A DNA stretch of 64,000 nucleotides from Pseudomonas sp. Irchel s3f7 (GCF_900187615.1 NZ_FYDO01000022.1:1-64000), one strand, 5' to 3'; positions 51,267 to 60,938 are shown, numbered from the stretch's first letter. Translations and numbers: made by a program. The notes: generated by a model not told the origin, from the sequence alone.

Positions 51267-52713
51267 AAGCGGTCACCCGAGTCTCGATGTGCGGTGTTTG
51301 CAGTTCGATGAAGTATTTGCGCAGCAGGTTTTGCGCGCTCAGCAGGCGGTATTCCTTGCTTGCACGGAAGTCCGAGAGCGGCGTGAAATCTTCGGCCAGG
51401 GCGGCGCAGGCGCGTTCGATGGTGGCGTTGTTGAACGGCGCACCGACCAGCGCGGCTTCGCAGGTGGCGGCGCGTTTCGGGATGGCGGCCATGCCGCCGA
51501 AGGCGACGCGGGCTTCAGCCACTACGCCGTTTTCCAGGCGAATGTTGAAGGCGGCGCACACGGCAGAAATGTCATCGTCCAGACGCTTGGAAACTTTGTA
51601 GGCGCGGAACAGTTTTTCGACGCTGGCACGCGGCACGATGATCTTCTCGATGAACTCGCTCTCCTGACGCGCCGTGACGCGGTAGTCGATGAAGTAGTCT
51701 TCGAGCGCCATGGTGCGGCGGGTTTCGCCTTTGCACAGCACAATTTGTGCGCCAAGGGCGATCAGCAGGGGCGGTGAGTCACCAATCGGCGAAGCGTTAC
51801 CGATGTTGCCGCCAAGGGTGCCTTGGTTGCGGATTTGCAAGGACGCAAAGCGATGCAGCAATTCACCAAAATCCGGGTACTCGGCGTTCAACGCCTCATA
51901 GCAATCGGAAAGCGAAGTGGCGGCGCCGATTTCCAGGCGATCGTCGAAACGTTCGATGCGCTTCATCTCGGCGACGTTGCCGACGTAGATCATCACCGGC
52001 AGCGTGCGGTGGAACTGGGTGACTTCCAGCGCCAGGTCGGTGCCGCCAGCCAGCAGGCGGGCTTGTGGGTAGGCATCGTAAAGGTCGGCCAGGTCAGCCA
52101 CGGTCAGGGGCACCAGGCAGCGTTTGTCGCCGCTGTTGAGCTCGCCGATGTCGGTGGGCGCGATGGCTTTCAGGCGAGCGATGGTGTCGGCTTCGCGGGC
52201 ATCGAACTGATCCGGTTGCTTGGCGCAGCAGGATTGCTCGGCGGCTTCCAGGATCGGCCGGTAGCCAGTGCAACGGCAAAGGTTGCCGGCGAGTGCTTCG
52301 TGAGCCTTGGCCTGATCCGGTGCATCGCTGTTCTTTTGCAGTGCAAACAGCGACATCACGAACCCGGGAGTGCAGAAGCCGCACTGCGAGCCGTGGCATT
52401 CGACCATGGCTTTCTGCACGCTGTGCAGCTCACCTTTGTGCTTGAGGTCTTCAACGCTGATCAACTGCTTGCCGTGCAGGGACGAGACGAATGTCAGGCA
52501 CGAGTTGAGGCTGCGATAGCGAATGTGTTCGCGGCCATCGTCATCCGTTTGCAACTCGCCGACCACCACGGTGCAGGCGCCGCAGTCACCGCTGGCGCAG
52601 CCTTCTTTGGTGCCGGGTTTGCCCACATGATCGCGCAGATAGTTGAGCACAGTCAGGTTCGGGTCCAGGGCGTGCTCGCTACGGAGTTCCTGGTTGAGTA
52701 AAAACTGGATCAC
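51259..52713 (-). CDS. xdhA: Xanthine dehydrogenase Fe-S/FAD subunit
   Basis: The 484-residue small subunit passes electrons from the molybdenum site to NAD. The first [2Fe-2S] cluster uses C39, C44, C47 and C72. The second uses C111, C114, C146 and C148 (GFCTPGFVMS; NLCRCTGYRP). The FAD domain contains LLAGGTDLALEV and LGGNIGNASPIGDSPP. The start is GTG at 52713 with GAGG six bases before it. It is the first gene of the xdhABC-guaD group. Confidence 0.95.
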   Translation of the reverse strand: MIQFLLNQELRSEHALDPNLTVLNYLRDHVGKPGTKEGCASGDCGACTVVVGELQTDDDGREHIRYRSLNSCLTFVSSLHGKQLISVEDLKHKGELHSVQKAMVECHGSQCGFCTPGFVMSLFALQKNSDAPDQAKAHEALAGNLCRCTGYRPILEAAEQSCCAKQPDQFDAREADTIARLKAIAPTDIGELNSGDKRCLVPLTVADLADLYDAYPQARLLAGGTDLALEVTQFHRTLPVMIYVGNVAEMKRIERFDDRLEIGAATSLSDCYEALNAEYPDFGELLHRFASLQIRNQGTLGGNIGNASPIGDSPPLLIALGAQIVLCKGETRRTMALEDYFIDYRVTARQESEFIEKIIVPRASVEKLFRAYKVSKRLDDDISAVCAAFNIRLENGVVAEARVAFGGMAAIPKRAATCEAALVGAPFNNATIERACAALAEDFTPLSDFRASKEYRLLSAQNLLRKYFIELQTPHIETRVTAYV

Positions 52714-52771
52714 GGAAGACCTCGCAGACTCATTATTGTTGTTAGCCGATTGGAGCTGAATTTAGCAGGTC

Positions 52772-52808
52772 TGACTTTTCGGTCAATGGTTTTCTGACTT
52801 AAAGGTCA
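52772..52808. promoter_or_regulatory. Two TGAC-N6-GTCA sites, candidate GntR operators for xdh
   Basis: TGACTTTTCGGTCA (52772-52785) and TGACTTAAAGGTCA (52795-52808) are two copies of one 14-bp inverted repeat with starts 23 bp apart, about two helix turns. They lie between xdhA and the divergent GntR gene. Further GGTCA/TGACC half-sites follow at 52826-52855. Confidence 0.6.
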
Positions 52809-52978
52809 GGAATGTGCATTTTGATGGTCAATGACTCCTTTGTTCATTATTGACCCTCCTTCAATTGCCTGCTTTGTGCTTGAATCGTGCCAAAACCACC
52901 GGGCAGGCCCTGCGCCATGACGTACCAATTGCGCTACACTGCGCCGCTTGTGCAGATCGAAGAGTTTGAAGGACAACC

Positions 52979-53638
52979 ATGACGTTCAAGGCGCCGGACA
53001 GCCTCGCCGAGCAAATTGCTCACCACCTCGCCGAACGCATCATTCGCGGTGAAATGAAGCCCGGTGAGCGCATCCAGGAACAGAAGGTCACGCTGGCTCT
53101 CAACGTCAGTCGCGGATCGGTTCGCGAGGCATTGTTGATCCTTGAGCGTCGGCACCTGATCGCCATCCTGCCGCGACGTGGCGCCCACGTGACGGAGCTC
53201 ACTGCGCATAAAGTGCAAAGCCTGTGCACGCTGATGAGCGAGTTGTACATCCTGCTCGGCAACGCCGTGGCCAGTGGCTGGAAGACTCAAGCCGACATGG
53301 CGCCGTTCGTACAGATCCAGCAGCGCCTGACCGACAGTTTCGAGCGGCAGGACATCCGCACCTTCGTCGACGACAGTTTCAATGTGATGCGCGCTGCGTA
53401 TCCGTTCGCCGACAATCCGTATTTGCAGGAAACCGTCGAGAATCTGCAGCCGGCCATGAGCCGCGCGTATTTTCTCGCCCTGGATCAGCGCAAGGCGTCG
53501 ATGAGCGAGTATCTGGAACTGTTCGAGCGTCTGCTTGCGGCCGTGCTGGCCCGTGATATTGCACAGATCCGCGAAGTGCTGACGGCGTATGCCCAGCGCA
53601 GCTGCGATCTGGTGATCTCTGCCCTGACGGATGCTTAA
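52979..53638 (+). CDS. GntR-family transcriptional regulator, probable xdh regulator
   Basis: The 219-residue regulator has a GntR winged helix (LAEQIAHHLAERIIRGEMKPGERIQEQKVTLALNVSRGSVREALLILERR, about 9-58) and a small helical C-terminal domain of FCD type that lacks most of the usual metal histidines. AAGGA precedes the ATG by five bases. It is divergent from xdhA and only two bases from smc. Control of the xdh-guaD genes is the natural inference. Confidence 0.88.
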   Translation: MTFKAPDSLAEQIAHHLAERIIRGEMKPGERIQEQKVTLALNVSRGSVREALLILERRHLIAILPRRGAHVTELTAHKVQSLCTLMSELYILLGNAVASGWKTQADMAPFVQIQQRLTDSFERQDIRTFVDDSFNVMRAAYPFADNPYLQETVENLQPAMSRAYFLALDQRKASMSEYLELFERLLAAVLARDIAQIREVLTAYAQRSCDLVISALTDA

Positions 53639-53640
53639 GC

Positions 53641-56600
53641 GTGCGGCTAAAGTGCATCAAGCTCGCGGGGTTCAAGTCCTTCGTCGATCCGACCACGGTG
53701 AACTTCCCCAGTAACATGGCGGCGGTTGTCGGCCCCAATGGCTGCGGCAAGTCGAACATCATTGACGCCGTTCGCTGGGTGATGGGCGAGAGTTCGGCGA
53801 AGAACCTCCGTGGCGAATCGATGACTGACGTCATCTTCAACGGCTCCACCAGTCGCAAACCGGTGAGTCAGGCGAGCATCGAGCTGGTGTTCGATAACTC
53901 CGACGGCACATTGCTCGGCGAATACGCCGCCTACGCGGAAATTTCCATTCGCCGCAAAGTAACGCGCGACAGCCAGACCACTTACTACCTCAACGGCACC
54001 AAATGCCGCCGTCGCGACATCACCGACATCTTCCTCGGCACCGGCCTCGGCCCGCGCAGCTATTCGATCATCGAGCAGGGGATGATCTCCAAGCTGATCG
54101 AGTCCAAGCCTGAAGACCTGCGCAACTTTATTGAAGAAGCCGCAGGCATCTCCAAGTACAAGGAGCGCCGGCGCGAGACCGAAAACCGCATCCGCCGCAC
54201 CCACGAAAACCTCGAGCGTCTGACCGACCTGCGCGAAGAACTGACGCGCCAGCTCGAACGCTTGCACCGTCAGGCCGAGGCCGCCAAGAAATATCAGGAA
54301 TACAAAGGCGAGGAGCGACAGCTCAAGGCCCAGCTCTCGGCCCTGCGCTGGCAGGCGCTGAACGACCAGGTCGGGCAGCGTGAAGCAATCATCGGCACTC
54401 AGGAAGTTTCGTTCGAAGCGCTGGTGGCCGAGCAGCGCAATGCTGATGCGAGCATCGAACGCTTGCGCGATGGCCATCATGATCTGTCCGAGCGCTTCAA
54501 TCTGGTCCAGGGGCGCTTCTATTCGGTCGGCGGCGACATCGCCCGGGTCGAGCAGAGCATCCAGCACGGTCAGCAGCGCTTGCGCCAGTTGCAGGACGAT
54601 CTGAAAGAAGCCGAACGCGCGCGCCTGGAAACCGAATCTCACCTGGGCCACGACCGCACGCTGTTGCTGACCCTCGGCGAAGAGCTGGACATGCTCACGC
54701 CAGAGCAGGAAGTTACCAGCGCCGCTGCAGAAGAAGCCGCCGCTGCGCTGGAAGACTCCGAAACCACCATGCACGGCTGGCAAGAGCAGTGGGATACCTT
54801 CAACCTCACCGCCGCCGAGCCTCGGCGTCAGGCCGAAGTGCAGCAGTCGCGCATCCAGCAACTGGAAACCAGCCTGGAACGGCTGGCCGAACGGCAGAAG
54901 CGTCTCGGCGAAGAACGCGCCTTGCTTTCGGCCGATCCGGAAGACGCAGCGATCATGGAGCTCAGCGAACAGCTCGCTGAATCCGAAGCGACGCTCGAGG
55001 ATTTGCAGACCAGCGAAGAAGCACAGGTCGAAAAGCTTGAGCAATTGCGGCAGGAGCTGCAGCAAGCGCTGTCGGCGCAACAGCAGGCGCAGGGTGATTT
55101 GCAGCGGCTCAATGGTCGACTGGCCTCGCTGGAAGCCTTGCAGCAAGCCGCACTTGACCCTGGCACCGGCACCGCCGAATGGCTGCGCGAACAGAATCTT
55201 GCGAATCGCCCACGCCTGGCTGAAGGCCTGAAGGTTGAAGCAGGTTGGGAGCTGGCGGTGGAAACCGTGCTTGGCGCCGATCTGCAAGCGGTGCTGGTGG
55301 ATGATTTCAAAGGTTTTGATCTGGCCGGGTTCACCCAGGGCGACCTGCGTTTGCTCAGTCCGGCTGGCGATGGCGTGCGGGTGGCGGGCAGCCTGCTCGA
55401 CAAGGTCGAGGCCCAGATCGATCTGTCACCGTGGCTGGGGCAGGTCAAACCGGTCGACAGTCTCGAGCAGGCCCTGGCGTTGCGCGCTCAATTGACCGCC
55501 GGCCAGAGCCTGATCAGTCGCGATGGTTATTGGGTCGGTCGACATTTTCTGCGGGTGCGTCGAGCCAGTGAAGCCGAAAGCGGCGTGCTTGCCCGCGGTC
55601 AGGAAATCCAGCAGTTGGGGCTAGAGCGCGACGAGCGCGAAGCCACCGTCGAAGCCCTGGAAACCCAGCTTCAGAATCTCAGGGCGCAGCAGCGTCAGCA
55701 GGAAAACGGTCGCGAACATCTGCGTCGTCTGCTGCAGGACGAAGCGCGTCAGCAAGGTGAGCTCAAGGCGCAATTGTCTGCCGGTAAAGCCAAGGCGGAA
55801 CAGTTGACCTTGCGTCGCACACGTCTCGACGACGAGCTCGTCGAGCTGGACGAACAGCGTGCGCTGGAACACGAAAACATCGGCGAAGCGCGCCTGCAAT
55901 TGCAGGAGGCCCTCGACAGCATGGCGCTGGACACCGAGCAGCGCGAATTGCTGCTGGCCCAGCGCGACAGCTTGCGCGAACGTCTGGACCGGGTGCGTCA
56001 GGAAGCGCGGCAGCACAAAGATCACGCGCATCAATTGGCGGTGCGCCTGGGCTCGCTCAAGGCCCAGCACGATTCGACGCGTCAGGCGCTGGAGCGCCTG
56101 GAGATGCAGTCCGAACGCCTGACCGAAAAGCGCGAACAGCTGAGCCTCAATCTGGAGGAGGGCGAGGCACCACTCGAAGAGCTGCGCCTGAAACTCGAAG
56201 AGTTGCTCGACAAGCGCATGACCGTCGACGAAGAACTCAAGACTGCACAGATCGCCATGGAAGACGCCGACCGCGAACTGCGCGACGCCGAGAAGCGCCG
56301 CAGCCAGGCCGAGCAACAATCCCAACTGATTCGCAGCCAGCTCGAAACCCAGCGCATGGAATGGCAGGCCCTGACCGTGCGCCGCAAGGCGTTGCAGGAC
56401 CAGTTGCTGGAAGACGGCTACGACTTGCACGGCGTGCTCGCCACGCTGACCGCCGAGGCCAACGAGAAAGACGCCGAGGAAGAGCTCGAGCGCATCGCCG
56501 CGCGGATTGCGCGCCTTGGTGCGATCAACCTCGCGGCCATTGACGAGTACCAGCAACAATCAGAACGTAAACGTTATCTGGATGCACAGAACGACGATCT

Positions 56601-57129
56601 GGTGGAAGCCCTTGAAACGCTTGAGAACGTGATTCGCAAGATCGACAAGGAAACCCGTAACCGTTTCAAAGATACCTTTGATCAGATCAATGGCGGTTTA
56701 CAGGCGCTTTTCCCAAAAGTTTTCGGTGGCGGGCGCGCGTATTTGGAACTGACGGGCGAAGATCTACTCGATACAGGGGTAACGATCATGGCGCAGCCGC
56801 CAGGTAAGAAGAACAGCACCATCCATTTGCTCTCCGGTGGCGAAAAAGCCCTGACCGCATTGGCACTGGTTTTTGCGATCTTCAAGTTGAACCCGGCGCC
56901 GTTCTGCATGCTCGATGAAGTTGACGCGCCACTGGATGACGCTAACGTTGGACGCTACGCACGGCTGGTAAAGGAAATGTCGCAAACGGTGCAGTTCATC
57001 TACATCACCCACAACAAGATCGCCATGGAAATGGCGGAGCAATTGATGGGGGTGACGATGCACGAACCGGGTTGTTCGCGATTGGTTGCCGTGGATGTGG
57101 AGGAGGCGATGGCGATGGTGGATGCCTGA
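53641..57129 (+). CDS. smc: Chromosome segregation protein SMC
   Basis: The 1162-residue ATPase compacts and aligns the chromosome. The N-terminal head has the Walker A GPNGCGKSN at 31-39. Long coiled coils rich in Glu, Gln, Arg and Leu flank a hinge near 500-650 (GTGTAEWLREQ; LISRDGYWVGRH). The C-terminal head has LLSGGEKALTALAL and DEVDAPLDDANVGRY. The start is GTG at 53641, two bases after the GntR stop, so smc is co-transcribed with and may depend on translation of that regulator gene. Confidence 0.95.
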   Translation: MRLKCIKLAGFKSFVDPTTVNFPSNMAAVVGPNGCGKSNIIDAVRWVMGESSAKNLRGESMTDVIFNGSTSRKPVSQASIELVFDNSDGTLLGEYAAYAEISIRRKVTRDSQTTYYLNGTKCRRRDITDIFLGTGLGPRSYSIIEQGMISKLIESKPEDLRNFIEEAAGISKYKERRRETENRIRRTHENLERLTDLREELTRQLERLHRQAEAAKKYQEYKGEERQLKAQLSALRWQALNDQVGQREAIIGTQEVSFEALVAEQRNADASIERLRDGHHDLSERFNLVQGRFYSVGGDIARVEQSIQHGQQRLRQLQDDLKEAERARLETESHLGHDRTLLLTLGEELDMLTPEQEVTSAAAEEAAAALEDSETTMHGWQEQWDTFNLTAAEPRRQAEVQQSRIQQLETSLERLAERQKRLGEERALLSADPEDAAIMELSEQLAESEATLEDLQTSEEAQVEKLEQLRQELQQALSAQQQAQGDLQRLNGRLASLEALQQAALDPGTGTAEWLREQNLANRPRLAEGLKVEAGWELAVETVLGADLQAVLVDDFKGFDLAGFTQGDLRLLSPAGDGVRVAGSLLDKVEAQIDLSPWLGQVKPVDSLEQALALRAQLTAGQSLISRDGYWVGRHFLRVRRASEAESGVLARGQEIQQLGLERDEREATVEALETQLQNLRAQQRQQENGREHLRRLLQDEARQQGELKAQLSAGKAKAEQLTLRRTRLDDELVELDEQRALEHENIGEARLQLQEALDSMALDTEQRELLLAQRDSLRERLDRVRQEARQHKDHAHQLAVRLGSLKAQHDSTRQALERLEMQSERLTEKREQLSLNLEEGEAPLEELRLKLEELLDKRMTVDEELKTAQIAMEDADRELRDAEKRRSQAEQQSQLIRSQLETQRMEWQALTVRRKALQDQLLEDGYDLHGVLATLTAEANEKDAEEELERIAARIARLGAINLAAIDEYQQQSERKRYLDAQNDDLVEALETLENVIRKIDKETRNRFKDTFDQINGGLQALFPKVFGGGRAYLELTGEDLLDTGVTIMAQPPGKKNSTIHLLSGGEKALTALALVFAIFKLNPAPFCMLDEVDAPLDDANVGRYARLVKEMSQTVQFIYITHNKIAMEMAEQLMGVTMHEPGCSRLVAVDVEEAMAMVDA

Positions 57130-57278
57130 GTCGAGGCTTGCAGGACGATTGTGTATGGTCTGTAGGACTTGTTTACGGGTATCGACTTGCTGGCCAATCG
57201 ACATATTCGCGTAAGCCGGGGCTGTAGACGGTGTAAAGTTGCCTTTGGTCGTGCTAGTTTAATGTCAATTTTTCGTAT

Positions 57279-57349
57279 ACGTGGCACAAAACGCCTGTCA
57301 GAACATAGGGTTGGCGCCACGTTTTAAAGCGGTTTACAGGCTGTAAACC
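57279..57349. promoter_or_regulatory. Inverted repeats between smc and zipA
   Basis: ACGTGGC (57279) and GCCACGT (57316) form a distant 7-bp inverted repeat. GGTTTACAG-G-CTGTAAACC (57331-57349) is a perfect 19-bp palindrome, 38 bp before the zipA ATG. The palindrome looks like a protein-binding site; the first pair could be an smc mRNA hairpin. Confidence 0.5.
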
Positions 57350-57387
57350 CCTTATTTTTCAGCATTTTTATAGAGGCACGGGATTAC

Positions 57388-58242
57388 ATGGAAATCGGTC
57401 TGCGCGAGTGGCTGATCGTCATCGGCATTATTGTCATTGCCGGTATTCTTTTCGATGGCTGGCGCCGTATGCGCGGTGGCAAGGGAAAATTGAAGTTCCG
57501 CCTTGATCGAAACCTGTCCAACCTGCCGGACGAGGACACCAGCGCTGAGCTGTTGGGCCCGCCGCGTGTGCTGGATACGCATAAAGAGCCGCAACTGGAC
57601 GAGCACGATCTGCCGTCGGTGAGCATGCCTGCCCGTGAGCCTCGCGAGTCGGGCTCCAAGCGCGGCAAGCGGGGTCACAGCGAACCTTCGCAGGGCGACA
57701 TGAACCTCAGCCTGGATCTGGACGGCGGCCCGAGCTTCAGCAGCCGTGACGACGATTTCCCGGATGACACCAAGGCTTCGCCATCGGTCGGCGAAAAAGA
57801 TCAGCCGCAAGCTGAAGAAGTCCTGGTGATCAGCGTGATCTGCCGTGACGCGGCAGGCTTCAAGGGCCCAGCGCTGTTGCAGAACATTCTGGAGAGTGGT
57901 TTGCGTTTCGGCGAGATGGACATTTTCCATCGGCACGAAAGCATGGCAGGCAACGGCGAAGTGCTGTTCTCCATGGCTAACGCGGTCAAGCCAGGCGTGT
58001 TTGACCTGGACGACATCGACCACTTCAGCACGCCGGCCGTGAGCTTCTTCCTCGGTCTGCCGGGTCCGCGTCATCCGAAGCAAGCGTTTGACGTAATGGT
58101 GGCAGCGGCGCGCAAATTGTCCCAGGAGCTGAACGGCGAACTGAAGGACGATCAGCGCAGCGTACTGACTGCCCAGACGATCGAGCACTACCGTCAGCGC
58201 ATCGTCGAGTTCGAACGTCGTGCACTGACCCAGAAGCGTTGA
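57388..58242 (+). CDS. zipA: Cell division protein ZipA
   Basis: The 284-residue protein anchors FtsZ at the inner membrane. It has a single N-terminal helix (LREWLIVIGIIVIAGILFDGW, about 5-25), a basic patch (RRMRGGKGKLKFRLDR), an acidic and Pro/Ser-rich linker (about 45-140), and a C-terminal FtsZ-binding domain (EEVLVISVICRDAAGFKG onward). This order and the place between smc and ligA are conserved in Pseudomonas. Confidence 0.95.
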   Translation: MEIGLREWLIVIGIIVIAGILFDGWRRMRGGKGKLKFRLDRNLSNLPDEDTSAELLGPPRVLDTHKEPQLDEHDLPSVSMPAREPRESGSKRGKRGHSEPSQGDMNLSLDLDGGPSFSSRDDDFPDDTKASPSVGEKDQPQAEEVLVISVICRDAAGFKGPALLQNILESGLRFGEMDIFHRHESMAGNGEVLFSMANAVKPGVFDLDDIDHFSTPAVSFFLGLPGPRHPKQAFDVMVAAARKLSQELNGELKDDQRSVLTAQTIEHYRQRIVEFERRALTQKR

Positions 58243-58274
58243 ATTTGGAAGTGTGTGGGCATGACTGCCACGCG

Positions 58275-58341
58275 CTGTAGGAGCCGGCTTGCTGGCGATG
58301 CGGACTTGAAACCGCCATCGCCGGCAAGCCGGACTCCTACA
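58275..58341. repeat. REPIN (GGCTTGC family) between zipA and ligA
   Basis: CTGTAGGAGCCGGCTTGCTG and its partner CCGGCAAGCCGGACTCCTAC enclose about 25 bp. Confidence 0.85.
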
Positions 58342-58408
58342 ATGAATCTGCGCCGCATCAACAGATTGAGCAGCCTCGGCTGCTCTTTTGCTTTATGAGA
58401 GAACACCC

Positions 58409-60766
58409 ATGACTGCCGCCGAAAACCGCGTTCTAGCGCTGCGCGCCGAGCTGGATCAGCACAACTACCGTTACCACGTCCTCGACGAGCCGAGCATTCC
58501 GGACGCCGAGTACGACCGTTTGTTCAACGAGCTCAAGGCCCTCGAAGCGGCCAATCCCGACTTGATCACCAGCGACTCGCCGACCCAGCGAGTGGGCAGC
58601 GCGGCGTTGTCGGCGTTTACCCAGGTGCGTCATGAAGTGCCGATGCTCAGCCTCGGCAACGCCTTCGAAGAAACCGACATGCGCGAGTTTGATCGCCGGG
58701 TGACCGAAGGTCTGGACCTGCCGGCCGGCGACCTGTTCGGTGGTGGCGCAACGGTTGAATACAGCTGCGAACCCAAGCTCGATGGCCTGGCGGTCAGTCT
58801 GTTGTATCAGAACGGCGTATTGGTTCGTGGCGCAACGCGGGGCGACGGCACGACCGGCGAAGACATCAGCGTCAACGTGCGCACCGTGCGCAATATTCCG
58901 CTCAAGCTGCATGGCACGGGCTGGCCGCAAACCCTGGAAGTGCGTGGCGAAGTCTTTATGTCCAAGGCCGGTTTCGAGCGGCTCAATGCCACGCAACTGG
59001 AAGTTGGCGGCAAGACCTTCGCCAACCCGCGCAACGCGGCGGCAGGCAGCTTGCGTCAGCTGGACTCAAAGATCACCGCCAATCGTCCGCTGGAATTCTG
59101 CTGCTACGGCATCGGCCAGGTGTCGGCGGACATTGCCGATACGCATATCGGCAATTTGCAGCAGCTCCAGGCCTGGGGCATGCCGATCAGTCATGAGCTG
59201 AAACTGGCCAATGGCATTGATGAGTGCCTCGATTATTATCGTGACATTGGTGAGCGCCGCAACGCGCTGCCCTATGAAATCGACGGCGTGGTGTTCAAGG
59301 TCAACAGCATCGCTTCCCAGCGCGAGCTGGGCTTTCGCGCCCGTGAGCCGCGTTGGGCCATCGCCCACAAATTCCCGGCCATGGAAGAGCTTACCGAGCT
59401 GCTGGATGTGGAGTTTCAAGTCGGTCGCACCGGTGCGGTGACGCCCGTGGCACGCTTGAAGCCGGTCAAGGTTGCCGGTGTCACCGTGGCCAACGCCACG
59501 CTGCACAATATGGACGAAGTGGCGCGTCTCGGTCTGATGATCGGCGACACGGTGATCATCCGTCGTGCCGGTGACGTGATTCCGCAAGTGGTGCAGGTGG
59601 TCATGGATCGTCGTCCGGAAAATGCCCGGCCGGTGCAGATTCCCGAGCAATGCCCGGTGTGCGGTTCCCATGTCGAACGCACACAGTTGATCAAGCGCAG
59701 CAAGGGCCGCGAGACCGTCAGCGAAGGCGCGGTGTACCGCTGCGTCGGCCGCCTGGCCTGCGGCGCGCAGCTTAAGCAGGCGATTATCCATTTCGTTTCC
59801 CGTCGCGCCATGGACATTGAAGGCTTGGGCGACAAGAGCGTCGAGCAGTTGGTGGATGAAGGGCTGGTCAGTTCGCCAGCCGATCTGTATGCCCTGAAAT
59901 TCGAAGACATTGTCGACCTGGAAGGCTTTGCCGAACTGTCGAGCAAGAAGCTGCTCAGCGCCATCGAAGACAGCAAGAAACCGGGACTGGCGCGCTTCAT
60001 CTATGCCCTCGGGATTCCCGATGTCGGTGAGGAGACGGCCAAGGTTCTGGCTCGCTCGCTGGGTTCGCTGGAGCGCGTGCAGCAAGCCTTGCCGCAGGTG
60101 CTGACGTACTTGCCGGATGTCGGCCTGGAAGTCGCGCATGAGATCCACAGTTTCTTCGAAGACACGCACAACCAGCAGGTGATCGCGGAACTGCTCAAGC
60201 ATGGTTTGCAGATTCAGGATCAGGGTGAGTTGGGTGCCGAGTTCGCGGCCAGTACCACCCTGGGTGGTTTCCTCGACAAGCTGCACATTCCATCGGTCGG
60301 GCCGGGCGGGGCTCAGAAACTGGCTGACCGCTTCGGCTCGCTGCAAGCAGTGATCGGCGCAGACTGGCTGGACATGCGTCAGGCGCTTCCGGAGAAGCAG
60401 GCCAATTCGGTGCGCGAGTTCTTTGCGGTCGAGGAAAATCGTCAATTGGCCGAAGCCGCCGAGAAGCAACTGGCCGATTTCGGCATGCACTGGCTGAGCG
60501 AAAAGAAAGTCGTCGAAGGCCTGCCGCTGGCCGGGCAGACCTGGGTGTTGACGGGTTCGCTGGAATTGATGAGTCGCGATATCGCCAAGGACAAGCTCGA
60601 ACGCCTGGGAGCGAAAGTCGCCGGCTCGGTTTCTGCGAAAACCCATTGTGTTGTTGCCGGGCCGGGAGCGGGGTCGAAGTTGACCAAGGCCAATGAGCTT
60701 GGGTTGAAAGTTTTGGATGAAGAGGCGTTTGTGGCGTTTTTGAGCACGCACGGTATTACCGTGTGA
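58409..60766 (+). CDS. ligA: NAD-dependent DNA ligase LigA
   Basis: The 785-residue enzyme seals nicks in replication and repair with NAD. The Ia domain contains YHVLDEPSIPDAEYDRLF. The adenylated lysine is K123 in EPKLDGLAV. A four-Cys zinc finger lies near 416-445 (CPVCGSHVE; LACGAQL), followed by helix-hairpin-helix repeats and a C-terminal BRCT domain (VLTGSLELMSRDIAKDKLERLGAKV). It is longer than E. coli LigA (671) because of inserts, as usual for Pseudomonas. I chose the ATG at 58409 with GAGAG upstream. Confidence 0.96.
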   Translation: MTAAENRVLALRAELDQHNYRYHVLDEPSIPDAEYDRLFNELKALEAANPDLITSDSPTQRVGSAALSAFTQVRHEVPMLSLGNAFEETDMREFDRRVTEGLDLPAGDLFGGGATVEYSCEPKLDGLAVSLLYQNGVLVRGATRGDGTTGEDISVNVRTVRNIPLKLHGTGWPQTLEVRGEVFMSKAGFERLNATQLEVGGKTFANPRNAAAGSLRQLDSKITANRPLEFCCYGIGQVSADIADTHIGNLQQLQAWGMPISHELKLANGIDECLDYYRDIGERRNALPYEIDGVVFKVNSIASQRELGFRAREPRWAIAHKFPAMEELTELLDVEFQVGRTGAVTPVARLKPVKVAGVTVANATLHNMDEVARLGLMIGDTVIIRRAGDVIPQVVQVVMDRRPENARPVQIPEQCPVCGSHVERTQLIKRSKGRETVSEGAVYRCVGRLACGAQLKQAIIHFVSRRAMDIEGLGDKSVEQLVDEGLVSSPADLYALKFEDIVDLEGFAELSSKKLLSAIEDSKKPGLARFIYALGIPDVGEETAKVLARSLGSLERVQQALPQVLTYLPDVGLEVAHEIHSFFEDTHNQQVIAELLKHGLQIQDQGELGAEFAASTTLGGFLDKLHIPSVGPGGAQKLADRFGSLQAVIGADWLDMRQALPEKQANSVREFFAVEENRQLAEAAEKQLADFGMHWLSEKKVVEGLPLAGQTWVLTGSLELMSRDIAKDKLERLGAKVAGSVSAKTHCVVAGPGAGSKLTKANELGLKVLDEEAFVAFLSTHGITV

Positions 60767-60789
60767 TGCCCTACAGATCTACGCAACCC

Positions 60790-60877
60790 TTGTAGGCGCT
60801 GGCTTGCCAGTGAAGAGGCCAGAAAGATTGGTGCAAGGCTCAAGACCGCCTTCGCCGGCAAGCCGGCTGCTACAAAA
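60790..60877. repeat. Imperfect REPIN (GGCTTGC family) after ligA
   Basis: TTGTAGGCGCTGGCTTGCCAG and the inverted CGCCGGCAAGCCGGCTGCTAC are separated by about 45 bp. Substitutions (GTAGGCGC, GCTGCTAC) suggest an older copy. Confidence 0.7.
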
Positions 60878-60938
60878 AAGGGGAACGTTCTTGAAGCGGG
60901 AATGATCTAGTCTCTGCAAGCCTCAGGGAGAGATCGCC

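Noticed and set aside
53647..55287. A long open frame opposite smc
   Set aside because: Its Leu/Phe/Gln-rich translation is the mirror of the SMC coiled coil; no family features.
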